Source: Chimonanthus salicifolius
Taxonomy: Eukaryota; Streptophyta; Magnoliopsida; Laurales; Calycanthaceae
Length of the DNA: 64,000 nucleotides
Assembly (NCBI GenBank): GCA_013350335.1
Contig: CM023540.1
Span: 26,329,175-26,393,174, forward strand
Direction of reading: 5' to 3'
The position numbers were made by a program, and so were the translations under genes. The notes under the pieces are model-generated. The model saw only the letters and a list, made by a program, of their open reading frames with translations, was not told the origin of the DNA and did not search any database. Below, piece after piece: positions 12,365-22,588 of the stretch. Each line of letters starts with the position of its first letter. Positions within the stretch are counted from its first letter, which is position 1.

Positions 12365-12431
12365 CATTCATTCGAATGAATGCCCAGTTCATTTTGGCAT
12401 TCATTCAAATGAATCATTCATTCGAATGATT
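12365..12431. repeat. Left cluster of CATTCATTCGAATGAATG palindromes
   Basis: A perfect 18-bp palindrome CATTCATTCGAATGAATG is at 12365-12382. An imperfect copy (cattcattcaaatgaat) and a third partial copy follow up to 12431. They form the inner edge of the left terminal inverted repeat of the foldback element. Confidence 0.8.
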
Positions 12432-12463
12432 TAAATAATAAAATTTATTTTAAAACTTTACAC

Positions 12464-12744
12464 TTATTTTTTAAGCACTGTGTATTTCCAAAATTTCTCA
12501 AATTAAATATCCGGACTAATTACGATAACCTGATAAAAATACTTTAAGACTTCAAGGTCTTTTGACACTCCTAAATATTTAGAATACAGTATTTTGCAAA
12601 TAAGGGTATTCCTAGGTTATGCCGAAAATACATTTAGGAGTGTCAAAAGACATTGAAGTCTTGAGGTATTTTTATCATGTTATTTTAATTAGTTTAGATA
12701 TTCAATTTGAGAAATTTTGGAAATACACAGTGCTTAAAAAATAA
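12464..12744. repeat. ~281-bp hairpin (nested MITE-like), copy 1
   Basis: The left arm starts TTATTTTTTAAGCACTGTGT and the right arm ends ACACAGTGCTTAAAAAATAA. Both arms pair nearly throughout (blocks aagacttcaaggtcttttgacac and gtgtcaaaagacattgaagtctt), leaving a short central loop around cagtattttgcaaataagggt. Related copies follow directly. Confidence 0.8.
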
Positions 12745-13151
12745 CGGTCTATGTTTTAAAATATAGACTAATTAAAATAACCTGATAAAAATACTTTAAG
12801 ACTTCAAGGTCTTTTGACACTTCTAAATGTGTTTTCGACACAGTCTAGGGATACCCTTATTTATAAAATACTGTGTTTTAAATATTTAGAAGTGTCAAAA
12901 GACCTTGAAGTCTTAAGGTATTTTTATCAGGTTATTTTAATTAGTCTAGATATTCAATTTGAGAAATTTTGAAAATACACAGTGCTTAAAAAATAACGGT
13001 CTGTGTTTTAATATTTAGGAGTGTCAAAAGACCTTGAAGTCTTAAGGTATTTTTGTCAGGTTATTTTAATTAGTCTAGATATTCAATTTGAGAAATTTTA
13101 AAAATACACAGTGCTTAAAAAATAACGGTCTATGTTTTAAAATATAGACAG
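12745..13151. repeat. Partial and rearranged hairpin copies
   Basis: A near-complete copy missing its outer left arm runs 12764-12996, and a right-arm-only copy runs about 13000-13121. They are separated by acggtctatgttttaaaatata spacers. The arrangement suggests repeated insertion into, or template switching within, the same family. Confidence 0.65.
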
Positions 13152-13431
13152 TTATTTTTAAGCACTGTGTATTTTCAAAATTTCTCAAATTGAATATCTA
13201 GACTAATTAAAATAATCTGATAAAAATACCTTAAGACTTTAAGGTCTTTTGACACTTCCAAATGTGTTTTCGACACAGCCTAGAGATACCCTTATTTGTA
13301 AAATACTGTGTTTTAAATATTTAGGAGTGTCAAAAGACTTTAAAGTCTTAAGGTATTTTTATTAGGTTATTTTAATTAGTCTAGATGTTCAATTTGAAAA
13401 TTTTTGGAAATACACAGTGCTTAAAAAATAA
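13152..13431. repeat. ~280-bp hairpin (nested MITE-like), copy 3
   Basis: The left arm starts TTATTTTTAAGCACTGTGTA and the right arm ends CACAGTGCTTAAAAAATAA. Pairing is nearly full length, and the loop region is gtgttttcgacacagcctaga. Same family as the hairpin at 12464. Confidence 0.8.
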
Positions 13432-13482
13432 CTTTAAAATTTTAAAAGAATTTAAATAACTGTATACTGTAAGTCATGAATC

Positions 13483-13786
13483 ATTCGAATAATTCGTGAT
13501 AAATCATTCGAATGAGAACGTTCATTCGTATTCATTCGAATGAACGATCATTCTGAACATTCATTCGAATGAACGGTCAGTTCATTCAAATGAATGGATG
13601 AAAACTGTGTCATTTTATTACTATTCATTCGAATGAATGGATTATTCATTCGAATGAATGTGGCTGAGCAGTATTCCGTGTTACTGTTCAGCCCATTCAT
13701 TCGAATGAATTGAAAATACACTTGATTATTCATTCGAATGAATGCCAAAATGAACTAATGAACTGTACATCCATTCGAATGAATAG
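13483..13786. repeat. Right cluster of ATTCATTCGAATGAAT palindromes
   Basis: About ten copies of the TTCGAA-centred palindrome occur in 300 bp, for example near 13535, 13560, 13622, 13644, 13692 and 13730, and one near 13770. Spacers of 10-45 bp differ in sequence. Some copies are perfect over 16-18 bp and others lose one side. They mirror the smaller left cluster. Dense subterminal palindromes in DNA transposons often serve as transposase-binding sites; that role is inferred here. Confidence 0.8.
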
Positions 13787-14033
13787 AAATGTGGAGTAAA
13801 ATCGTAATTTCACTTAAAATTTTAAAAATGAATGTGTAGAAGCAGGATTTTCGAGAGTGCAAGTGCTACCTAAAAATAATTACAATAAGAAATTGATGTC
13901 GATCTCTTCGATTAACGGCGCCACTCCAAGCCGCCTTGGTAGAAAATCTTCTATGAGATGCTGACACCTGGCACATTCTGCGGGAGCCACGCGTCACCAT
14001 TTCTAATAAACAAAGTGACAAACGAGTAAGAGG

Positions 14034-14103
14034 ACACGTGGCGCTTACCCAGTTATCCGTTTGTCTTCCATGACTTCATCTAATCTCCCTAAACCTATAA
14101 ATA
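14034..14103 (+). promoter_or_regulatory. Promoter of the 14167 gene: G-box/ABRE and TATA box
   Basis: ACACGTGGC with a perfect CACGTG core (14035-14040) is a G-box/ABRE of the kind bound by bZIP and bHLH/PIF factors. A good TATA box TATAAATA is at 14096-14103, 64 bp above the ATG. Together they suggest light- or abscisic-acid-responsive transcription, which would suit a plastid protein. Confidence 0.65.
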
Positions 14104-14166
14104 AAAGGCTCACCTCCAGCATTTCATTTGTCAAAGTCTCCTGCTTGTGAATCATCTTCCTTAGCA

Positions 14167-14616
14167 ATGCAAGCTTCTTCTGTTTGTTGTTGTCTCCCTC
14201 CTCTCCCACGCCGATCTTTGGCTGCATCGCTGGATCGGAAAATTGGGCTTGGTAGACGGAAGAGGTTGAGGACGACGATCTCTGCCACCGGAACTGGGCC
14301 CTACGATCAGAACTATGGAGGACGGCAGGTGGACGAGAGCATGATCGTGTTGCGGAAGCGAATTCATGAGATGACGATGGTGGAGAGGAATTGCGAGCCG
14401 CCGGAAGATTGGATGGATTGGGAGAAAAGATACTACACTTGTTACGACGAGGATGTGTGTAAAGTGGTAGGGGCCCTGCAGAGCCTGTTGATGAATACCA
14501 GGCCCAGCTTGGCCATTGGGCTGATGGCCCTTATCACATTGAGTGTCCCCACCTCGATGTATATGGTCATGTCTCATTTGATTGAGATGGCCAATGGGAT
14601 TTTACCTGGGCCATGA
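14167..14616 (+). CDS. Conserved plant protein of unknown function, predicted plastid-targeted with a C-terminal membrane segment
   Basis: Single exon, 149 aa. The ATG at 14167 is the first in frame after the TATA box. Residues 1-40 are rich in Ser, Arg and Ala with no acidic residue except one Asp, like a chloroplast transit peptide. Residues 53-110 form a conserved-looking block (IVLRKRIHEM, DWMDWEKRYY, YDEDVC). Residues 112-141 are hydrophobic (PSLAIGLMALITLSVPTS...) and should form one membrane helix. I have a sense of seeing this RKRIHE..W..WEKRYY protein in many plant genomes, but I know no assigned function and give no symbol. The broken relative at 9904-10172 supports this block being real coding sequence. 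A G-box lies upstream, and no intron is seen. Confidence 0.75.
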   Translation: MQASSVCCCLPPLPRRSLAASLDRKIGLGRRKRLRTTISATGTGPYDQNYGGRQVDESMIVLRKRIHEMTMVERNCEPPEDWMDWEKRYYTCYDEDVCKVVGALQSLLMNTRPSLAIGLMALITLSVPTSMYMVMSHLIEMANGILPGP

Positions 14617-15762
14617 TTGGGTTGGTTTGAACTTTGAGTTTTTTTTTTTTTTCTGTAAAATGTTTTTATATATGTGCATATTCTTTATTCTTTCTTTTAA
14701 GACCCATATAAATGTGGAGATATGGTTGTCTTAAATTGACGAAACCAGCCATCTTGTTTCTTTTTCCAATATTTTAGTTTCTTATTTTAAACACCCCTAA
14801 AATTGATATATATATATATATATATTATTTGTGCCTTTTAAACTCTCATTTTCTAATTTTTTTATCTAATGTCAAACATAAAAAATGTCATCTCTTCATA
14901 AAATACTGCAAACATTTTTTTTTTTTTTAACACAGATGCATATACAATTTGCATGTATTTATTTTAGTAAGATGTTTACCCGCGTATTAGGTTGTACGAT
15001 ATTTGATATTTCGTTCAATATATAATTTACTAAAAATCATTTTATCAAATATTTTTAAAATCATTTGGATTATAATCCATGAAACTTGCATTGAGCCAAA
15101 CTCAAGGTTAGGTTGTATTGGAGTTGGATTGATTCGACTCGAGTTGGGCTTGGGCTGAAGTTTCTCAACCTGCTAGAACTTAGCTAAATCCTAACTCTGA
15201 AGAAGTTCCTAAGGACTGATTCCAATTCCTCAAGACTAATTTGTTTAGAGCTAAGCTCTTTCTAATAGAGGATTTTGGATCTAATATCCACAAATTATTA
15301 AACCGATAGTTCTTTTCATCATTAGCCAAGACATTGATTCATGGCCCTTCTTAGAATTAAGTTGGTCCCTAATCGATCCAACCTGCTCCGATTGGACTCA
15401 ACTAGACTTGAACTAACACAATTTAAACTGACTCTGGGCTGTGTTAGGTTCATTGGGTCATGTATGTTCGTCTTGGCCCTTTTAGAGTTAGGGCTGGGAT
15501 CTGGTTGGACCTCAACCTCACTCGACCCACGCATGTTGTGCAACCAAGTCAAATTATGTCTAGCCCAGGCCGTGGCCGAAGCAATGGGTTTAGACTTTAG
15601 AGTGAAGTGGCCAATGATTGCTGTGCATTTGTATGCGAGTGGAATCTGCTAATTGAACTATTAAAATAATTTTTTTTTTTTAATTCTTTGATGAATTGTT
15701 GTGCATTTGTATGCTGGTGAAATAATCTTAACCATCCTTTATTCGATGTCAAAGGATGATAC
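14617..15762. other. Intergenic DNA with a decayed GGGTC-type element
   Basis: A (TA)n tract lies near 14806-14825. Between about 15090 and 15560 the sequence is rich in gactcgagttgggcttggg-like words and their complements, resembling a diverged relative of the TAGGG/GGGTCGGGT family, but I cannot place its ends. No gene is supported. Confidence 0.45.
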
Positions 15763-15966
15763 TGTTAGAAAATCATGACTTGACAACATTTTTGAAGTAT
15801 AATTCACTCCTATAAACTAGTCATTAAGAGAATTGTAGTCATGTGTTATATAGAGTCAATGATTTGTTAGAAAATCATGACTTGACAACATTTTTGAGGT
15901 AGAACTCAATCCTATAAGCTAGTCATTAAGAGAATTGTAGTCATGTGTTATATAGAGTCAATGATT
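15763..15966. repeat. Tandem duplication, two copies of 102 bp
   Basis: A unit beginning TGTTAGAAAATCATGACTTG and ending with tagagtcaatgatt is repeated head to tail at 15763-15864 and 15865-15966, with about five differences. The unit looks like the start of an LTR, but no partner or primer-binding site is seen. Confidence 0.85.
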
Positions 15967-15977
15967 TCTCACATCAA

Positions 15978-16283
15978 CTGATGTGTAGGGGTGAAACTTA
16001 GGTAGGGTTTTGGCTTGAACCCTCATGATCCGACCCGAAAATCATGCGGGTTGGGTTATGACAGTCTGGTCAACCCGACCTGACTCGGTAAAAAATAGAC
16101 TAAAGTATGTTCAAAATGAGGGTTGGGTCAGGTTTTGGGTTGAGTCAAGTTATAATTCGTGCCGGGTCGGGTCAAGACGTCAGGGTCAAAAGTTCGGATC
16201 GGATTCCATATATTAGTAACTCGGACTAGATTGGATTTTAAAAAACTTGACTCGACCCTGCCCAATTTAACCCTACTGATGTG
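15978..16283. mobile_element. hAT-like MITE of the TAGGG/GGGTCGGGT family, 8-bp TSD
   Basis: The element is 15986-16275 (290 bp), from TAGGGGTGAAACTT to AATTTAACCCTA. It is flanked by identical 8-bp duplications CTGATGTG (15978-15985 and 16276-16283). Its body is GGGTTGGGT/CGACCC-rich. It interrupts an older sequence that reads through as atcaactgatgtgggg. Confidence 0.85.
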
Positions 16284-17127
16284 GGGTTTTTTGTTACTTC
16301 CCAAGTACAACTATCAAGTGAGCAATTGGACACGAAAGTAAATGTGGTTTGTTGCCAATTTCTATCCTCCCTCGAGATGTAGGTGGGTCGGGTTGCATTT
16401 GGTCTACAGTTATCCAATATTTTGGTTGGATCCCTAATGGGAAAGTAAACAAACTGTAAGCTTCTTCTAAAGCTTATTTCATGAGATTTGTGTGTTAGGA
16501 AGTTGGATATGCGTATTACTTGCAAATTCCATTGCATAAGGTTTAAGTTTAATAATATAGATGCCTTTGTTGTTGTTTTTGTGTCGTTGAATGCATCTTA
16601 AGTAATAATTTGAAACTTTTATCTCTAAACAAAACTCTTGCTGTGTGACTATGGAAGAATGGAGTGGCTCTCTTGCTTTCATCAGAGCCAATGATTTCGA
16701 CTTCTATGAATCTACTATGTAATTTCATCTTCTAACAAATTTAATGTTGAATAGTCACAGAAAAGGATAGATTTAGCTTGAGGGTATTTTTCCCCAACAA
16801 GTTGGTATGTATGAAAGCATGTAATTTTTAAAATTTGAAAACTGGAACTACAATTAAATTCATTTTTCTAATAGTGCAATTATTATTATTATTATTGGTT
16901 GGTGGATATAAAACTTTTTTTTATTTGTTTTTGTGTGTAGTTGGGTTGGGAGCATTTCTTTTAATTAGGGGTGAACTTCGGTCAGGATTAACATAAGCAT
17001 GGATGGAAAAACCCAAAAAAACTGGGTTTGGCTTGAGATGGGTTCAGGTCACACTTATTTTTGGGTCTAAAAATATTAGGCTTGAATTAGAATTCAGGTC
17101 GGGCCGGGGACTAGTACATAAATGCCT
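16284..17127. other. Intergenic DNA with one GGGTC-type element remnant
   Basis: A TAGGGGTGAACTTCGG end lies at about 16966 and is followed by gggttcaggtc-like sequence up to the TRIM insertion at 17133, which hides its right end. An (ATT)n tract lies near 16881-16896. No gene seen. Confidence 0.45.
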
Positions 17128-17746
17128 AAGTCTGTAACGATCTGACCCAAAAATAGGGCTTAGGATCCAATTCAGTGTGATATTGTCCGCTCTGAGCCTC
17201 GCACACAAGCGAGCCTACACGGATTTGCTTTTGAGCCCGGGCCCACATGGCTCGGCCAAAAATGTGTCACACAGGAGTTAAGGGGGTGGCCTCAAATAAA
17301 CCCCCACTCCTTAACCTCCACTACCGATGTGGGATTCCCCACATCGGTGGTGTGTTCACAAAGGGGCAGGGTATCACAATCACCCCTCCTAAGGCCTCGA
17401 GCCGCCCTCGGTTCGACTCGGCCCAGCTCAACAACACCAGGGAAGGAGGAAGGCCCACACACTCCGAGTGTAGAACCTCGGCTCTGATACCAATTTGTAA
17501 TGATCCGACCCGAAAACATGGGTTAGGGTCCAACTCAGTATGACATTGTCTGCTCTGGGCCTCGCACACAATCGAGCCAGCACGGATTTACTTTTGGGCC
17601 CGGGCTCACATGGCCCAGTCTAAAACGCGTCATACAAGAGTTAAGGGGGTGGCCTCAAATAAACCCCCACTCCTGAACCTCCACCACCGATATGGGACTC
17701 TCCACATCGGTGGTGTGTTCACAAAGGGGCGGTGTATCACAAAGTC
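17128..17746 (-). mobile_element. Complete TRIM (terminal-repeat retrotransposon in miniature), 246-bp LTRs, 5-bp TSD
   Basis: On the plus strand the LTRs are 17133-17378 and 17496-17741, each 246 bp, starting TGTAA and ending ATCACA, and very similar. The target duplication AAGTC is at 17128-17132 and 17742-17746. In minus orientation the 5' LTR is the right-hand one. It is followed after 3 bp by the primer-binding site TGGTATCAGAGC (17492-17481), complementary to initiator-Met tRNA. The polypurine tract AGGAGGGG (17390-17383) abuts the other LTR. The internal region is only 117 bp and codes for nothing, so the element must be mobilised in trans. Confidence 0.93.
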
Positions 17747-18380
17747 TGTCGTGAAAGCCCAAATTCAAGACACACTTATGTAATATGTAGTTTTTAGTTT
17801 ATAGAATACAGAAGAAAAAGTAAAAAATCCTTTTAGGCCTAAAGACGCCTGAGTAAACCTAGCAATGGATCGGGTCGGGTCGGTTTTAAGTTGGGTCTTA
17901 TTTAGATTCGGGCCAACAATCTTCAACTCATTATTTATTTGTTAAATAAATGGGTTAATTGGTTTGGGTTACAAAATTTTAAACTCATGACCATCTAAAA
18001 TGCTTAGTTTAGGTTAAAATAATCGAGTCGGGTTAAATTTTCTCGAGTCTAGTTCAAGGTGCCTAAGTGCAGCCAAGATTGTGGGACTGTTTTTATTTCG
18101 TTTAAGTTTATAAAAATCTAACTAATGAGATTAAAATTTTATTTAATGAAATACTTTTTAACTGAATTTTACTTTAAAATTTAAATTCCAGTCACTTGAT
18201 TTCACAGGTTAAAAATAATTAAATACTCTATTTAAAAAAAAAAAAAACTCAGTGATTTCAATTATTATGATTAGTTGGTTCGAATTTAATTTTTGTGTTT
18301 AATTTTTTTTTCTCTTGAAATAAACATTCATTATTTACTGAATTTTTTTCTTAAAAATTTACAAATACTTTAACGGATTT
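17747..18380. other. Intergenic DNA with a GGGTCGGGT element remnant
   Basis: The stretch from about 17866 to 18070 (atggatcgggtcgggtcggt ... gagtctagttcaagg) belongs by composition to the TAGGG/GGGTCGGGT family, without clear ends. The remainder is AT-rich. Confidence 0.4.
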
Positions 18381-20830
18381 AACTTAATGATTAGATTCAT
18401 CTAATTCAATCTAATAACTCCTAAATTTTTTAGTTCTCTTAGCTGTGGTTTTCATGTCACATCCGTAGTACAGACTACAGAGAAATGAATAGGTCTCATT
18501 TATAATCTCTAATCTCTCTATATTCGCTGGTTGTTGGGTGGTATCAGTTATTTTGCATTAATAAACCTATATCAATTGATGCCATCAGATTCATTAATGC
18601 GTTGACTATAGTTTTAATTTTTTTTAAAAAAAGTTCTAACAAGTCAATTTAAATTAACTCAATTTAATAACATTTTGAAGCGACTGAATTAATGATCTAT
18701 TTCAACAGATAATCTTATTTTTAATTTTTCGAATTTGATATAAATTTATTGCAATAAATGAATAAATTTGAAAAATCTTTCTTTTAATTAAAAAAGTTCT
18801 GTCTCTAATATATTCATTTTTTAGCATAAAATAACATAAATTAAATTCTGTTTAAAGAAATAAAATTCTGCAGTTAAATAACGTTAAGAAATGATTGTAA
18901 CTCATTTGAGGGCTTTAAGAGATGCCACGTATCAGTTCATTAAGGAAAAAACCATTGATAGCATCGATGTAGGTTTCATTTTCAAATAGTCAAATAGTAT
19001 GATTTTGACTTTTAATATTTAAAATTTTTGTTCACATTCTTAATGTTTGTAAAAAATTATAGCTTATAGTTTATACATGTCAAAAGCCATTGACAATGAC
19101 ACTCTAAACAGCAAAGTCAAGGCCAATTTCCCTTTATCTAAACAAATAATCTTACTTTGTTTTAACATTTTGATGCGTTTACTCTAGTAATTATCCTAAA
19201 ATGACCTACGCTGAAGTCAAGCTCATTTTTTATCCTAAAATGTTAGAGCCATGAATTTGGGTCTGGATGGGCCTGGTACATAAAAGAGCGAGTTTGGTCC
19301 AAAAGGCTAAATTTGAATATATAATTTATATTTTAATTGAATAATACAAAGGATTTTTGTTTTACACCCACATAAGATCGAGCCTAGATGAGCCTATATA
19401 CACATTTCAGGGTTGAAATTGGGCTTGGTCCTACAAATAAAATTTGAGTCGGGCTCAAGTTTGTCTAGGGGTGCAAGTTGGGCAGGTCAGGTTAGGCCCG
19501 AAGTAAATTCGGGACAAGACTCGAATTACAAATATAGGTTCCAAACTTCAATCGAGCCCACACGTGCCCTAATTTTTTGAACTCGGGTTGGGTCCTAACA
19601 CTAAAGAAAAGAGTCCATATGGGCCTTCGGGCTTTCAGGCCTGACTCAACTTTCAACTCAAGGTTTGACTAATTTAGATTAACTCCGGTCCAAGTTCAAG
19701 TTAGTGGAAATCCAAAATCTACTAGAGCAAGACTATATTGCAACCCTAACTTGATCTATTTATCAGTTTTTTTTTTTTTTTTTTATAAAGGTTATATGCA
19801 AACAAATATAGGAATTTTTTAAATTAAAAAGTGAATTTCTACTAAACTATTATCTCAAAAATATTTTTATTAAAATTATTTTCCTAAAAATAGAAAACGT
19901 GTGCTAAGAGAAGAAAGAAGAAAAAATATATAAAAAAACACACTTCCAACAGCACGATTAAATGCCTAATAAATACCATTGTCCACATGGCGGATAGATA
20001 TTTCTATTTTCCAGACGCTTTGATTGTAGGCCTCAAGTGGATGAACATGCACCGGAGTTCTGGGCCGCCGCCCTTAATTATCACGGCACATTCTGCTCAA
20101 AGCCAACTCAATGTTTTTCTTGATATATATATATAAGGTGGTGTGAGTAAGTGAGGTTGCTAGATTGACCATTCTTCAATCAATGCCCAAAGCAACTTGC
20201 AGAAAATTTGTTGAGATCATATAAATTATATTTATATCTAATTTAAATTTATTTTGATTTGGCAGTGGATTATACATTAAACTTCGATTAGTTGAATTTC
20301 TAAGCCACAGTGATCACCACAAGATCTACCGGTGCCTTCACCCTTCTACTGACAGAATCTACATCTCTTAACATGTATTGTTCAATGAAACTGTCTTTCC
20401 CTCTATCTTCTACACAGTCACCTGTTGCCCTTCTTGTACCTCTGGCAGCAACATCGCACTCTCAAATATTTAAAATTTTAAAAATCATGAATTTTTTTAG
20501 AAATTCAATGAACTTTATTATTAAGAGAATCATAATCCTAAAAATATCTTTCAAATACATTCATTTTAATGAATTAGACCCACCCTTACAGGTCCCACAA
20601 TGGCCACTAGGCTATGTTGCTCAAGGGAAAGTGACTCTTAGAATAATATCATGTAATATTATTATTTCTAATAATATTTTAAAATATTAAAAGATATTAA
20701 TGAAAAATAAAAGTTTAGATATTGAGTTGTGAATTTTATGATGACAAGTGGATTGTTTTTAAAAGATGAAGTTATAAATGATTACATTAGAATTTATTTA
20801 AAAATAATGTAATTAGATGATAAACTGACA
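18380..20830. repeat. Upstream part of segmental duplication, unit 1
   Basis: This stretch matches about 36200-38340 in order and orientation. Shared blocks include tttgcattaataaac with gatgccatcagattcattaa (18552-18600 against 36488-36535), a run with aagttctaacaagtcaattt (18630 against 36563), the word atttcagggttgaaa (19405 against 37543) and a block with ttttaaaatattaaaagata (20676 against 38246). Indels separate the blocks. With the alpha-dioxygenase copies downstream, this shows that the 5' flank was duplicated with the gene. Confidence 0.8.
19465..19748. mobile_element. Older hAT-like MITE of the TAGGG family
   Basis: It starts TAGGGGTGCAAGTTGGG and ends TATTGCAACCCTA, 284 bp. The flanking 8-mers AGTTTGTC and ACTTGATC no longer match well. 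A diverged left half is also present in duplication unit 2 (about 37590-37640), so the insertion predates the segmental duplication. Confidence 0.6.
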
Positions 20831-22303
20831 AGAAATGAATCCAATATATAGAGTTAAGATGTTATAAAAATTAAAGATACAAAGATGTTAGAAGTCCAAA
20901 GAAGATTGACTTGACCCTAGCTATTTTTAGGTTGGTTTGAGAAGTTGGCCATTAAAGGTAGAAGGTACAAATCAAAGGTAGATTGACTAGGTCCTAGCTA
21001 TTTTTGGGTCACGTCTAAGAGATTGCAAATCAAAAGGGGGAGGTTGCAAATCAAAGGTCTATTCTTTGCCTATTTTTCAATCAAATTTATCTATGTCAAT
21101 TTTTACTCAATCCAACATGCACTTTATATAGCCTATATCTTACCGTGCATCTACAACTTTTTCATTTCAAACATGATCGTCAAGATCTCTCTTACTGTCA
21201 TCTGTACCTGATTTCTCCAATGGTTAGAAATCAAAGCTCTAATACCACTTGTTATGAATAAATAAATATGTAGAGATAATAATTACAGAACAATCACATC
21301 ACGATAATAATATTTCATAACTCAGATATTTACATGATTTGACAAAACGTGTCTGTGTCCACAGAGCATATATTTTTTATTCAGAGAGAAAAATAAGAAC
21401 ACTCATTAAAGGAGAGAGAATAAATAAGTTTAAAAGCCAACTCATTCCTCTTCAGATAGACATAGACAAATCACGCAACGCAAGCCAAGTTGTTCCATCT
21501 TGTCTTCCTTCTCAGACAGTCTGGTCCCTTCTTGTCCTGAGAATACCGAACAAAGTAAACTCTCTGGGTTCCAGCTTCTCCAAGTTTTTTCCTCTCTTAA
21601 GTGTCTCTTTAGCTATCTGTAAAGACTCAAATGCACATTTGGTGTTCTCACTTCTGACGCACACTTCCAAAGGCAAAACCGCCATGAGCCTTTAGTTTCA
21701 AGTTTTTTTCAACGCATATACGAAAGAACACCATAATATTGTAGACGGAAAATCCCTATTTTTTCTCCTTCTTTTCATCTGAAATCCGAATGCGAGGTGA
21801 AGATTTCATGCTTCATGAATGCATAATGCATTTTATCCTCTTAACACGTCTGTATTGCCGTGTCCCTCTCATGCATATTGCCGCATATATGCTGATTTTT
21901 CTCCTCCAAAAAAACGCTGCCAGCCTTACCACACAGCCATGATTTTTGGATAATCAACACATCCAAGTGTCCCACCATAGATTCAAGCCAATCTCAACAA
22001 TTTCTACTACATATTCAAATTGAACCATGATTCTAAGAAAGACTCTAATGTTAAGAATTTAGTTTTATTTGTTAGTTTAGGGAAGTGAAGGGACATTTGT
22101 TGTGATGGACGCGTTAGATGAAGGAAGGGGAGAAATTTTAATTTGTCCTGCATTGTCCGAGACGAGTGTGTGATGCATACGTACCAAGGTAAAATGGTTC
22201 GAGTGTATAAGCCCACAAAGCTGAGTGTGCTAGATCATTACATTTTTGCACTTTTTCATCACTTAAAATGATGATTAAGTTAAAAAAAACAAATTCAATG
22301 TTA
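20831..22303. other. Intergenic DNA with an isolated primer-binding-site-like motif
   Basis: At 21235-21246 the sequence gctctaatacca is the complement of TGGTATTAGAGC, close to the initiator-Met primer site. It is followed after 3 bases by tgttatgaataaata, which looks like an LTR edge of a minus-strand retroelement. No second LTR was found, so it may be a decayed or truncated element. Two copies of a line containing gattgacttgaccctagctatttttaggtt-like sequence lie near 20900 and 20983. No gene seen. Confidence 0.4.
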
Positions 22304-22308
22304 CTAAC

Positions 22309-22588
22309 TGTTGAAATAGGAAAGAGAGGATGAGTAGGACTCTGAGTCCTAACTCCATTAGGTCTCAGAGTCCTAACTTCATTGGGTCACAGAGTTCTAA
22401 CTCAATGGGGTCTCAGAGTCCTAAATAGAGTTCATACTTGAATTTTCTCTTATAAATATGTCTCTGATGTAAATGGAAATTGACTGTGAAATAATATACT
22501 CTCTTTCTCTCGTGGTTTTTTCCCTGATGGGTTTTTCACGTAAATCCGGTGTTATGATGTTTTGTGGTATGTGATATATATTTCTACA
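22309..22588 (+). repeat. 5' LTR of the copia element
   Basis: 280 bp, TG...CA. It contains several short direct repeats of ctctgagtcctaact/ggtctcagagtcctaa in its first half, probably enhancer-like U3 repeats, and a TATA-like tataaata near 22451. Confidence 0.95.

Larger units (their letters stand above)
12298..13870. mobile_element. 1.57-kb foldback element with long terminal inverted repeats
   Basis: The left end (GGGAGCACTTAGACAC..GAAATCCTGCCTCTACACAC) pairs with the reverse complement of the right end (GGTAGCACTTGCACTC..AAAATCCTGCTTCTACACAT). The pairing extends about 100 bp inward to a shared block of CATTCATTCGAATG palindromes and to a shared block with gccaaaatgaact. The interior contains at least two complete ~280-bp hairpins plus partial copies. 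No transposase frame is present. Flanks are TAA on both sides, which could be a 3-bp target duplication, but TIR spacing differs by two bases, so the superfamily is undecided. Confidence 0.7.

Noticed and set aside
13483..13786. Regularly spaced short repeats resembling a CRISPR array
   Set aside because: The repeats are perfect palindromes of 16-18 bp with uneven 10-45 bp spacers, inside terminal inverted repeats of a plant transposon; there are no cas genes and the host is a plant.
15341..15652. A 103-codon plus-strand frame
   Set aside because: It lies in a GGGTC-type repeat remnant, shows no protein pattern I recognise, and has an equally long antisense frame.
17247..17569. Frames of 75-98 codons across the TRIM
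   Set aside because: They cross LTR boundaries and the primer site of a non-coding TRIM; chance frames.
17133..17741. TRIM as a Cassandra element with a 5S-rRNA-like LTR
   Set aside because: No 5S rRNA promoter boxes are visible in its LTRs.
21235..21720. Complete LTR retrotransposon beside the primer-site-like motif
   Set aside because: No second LTR, target duplication or coding region could be found.
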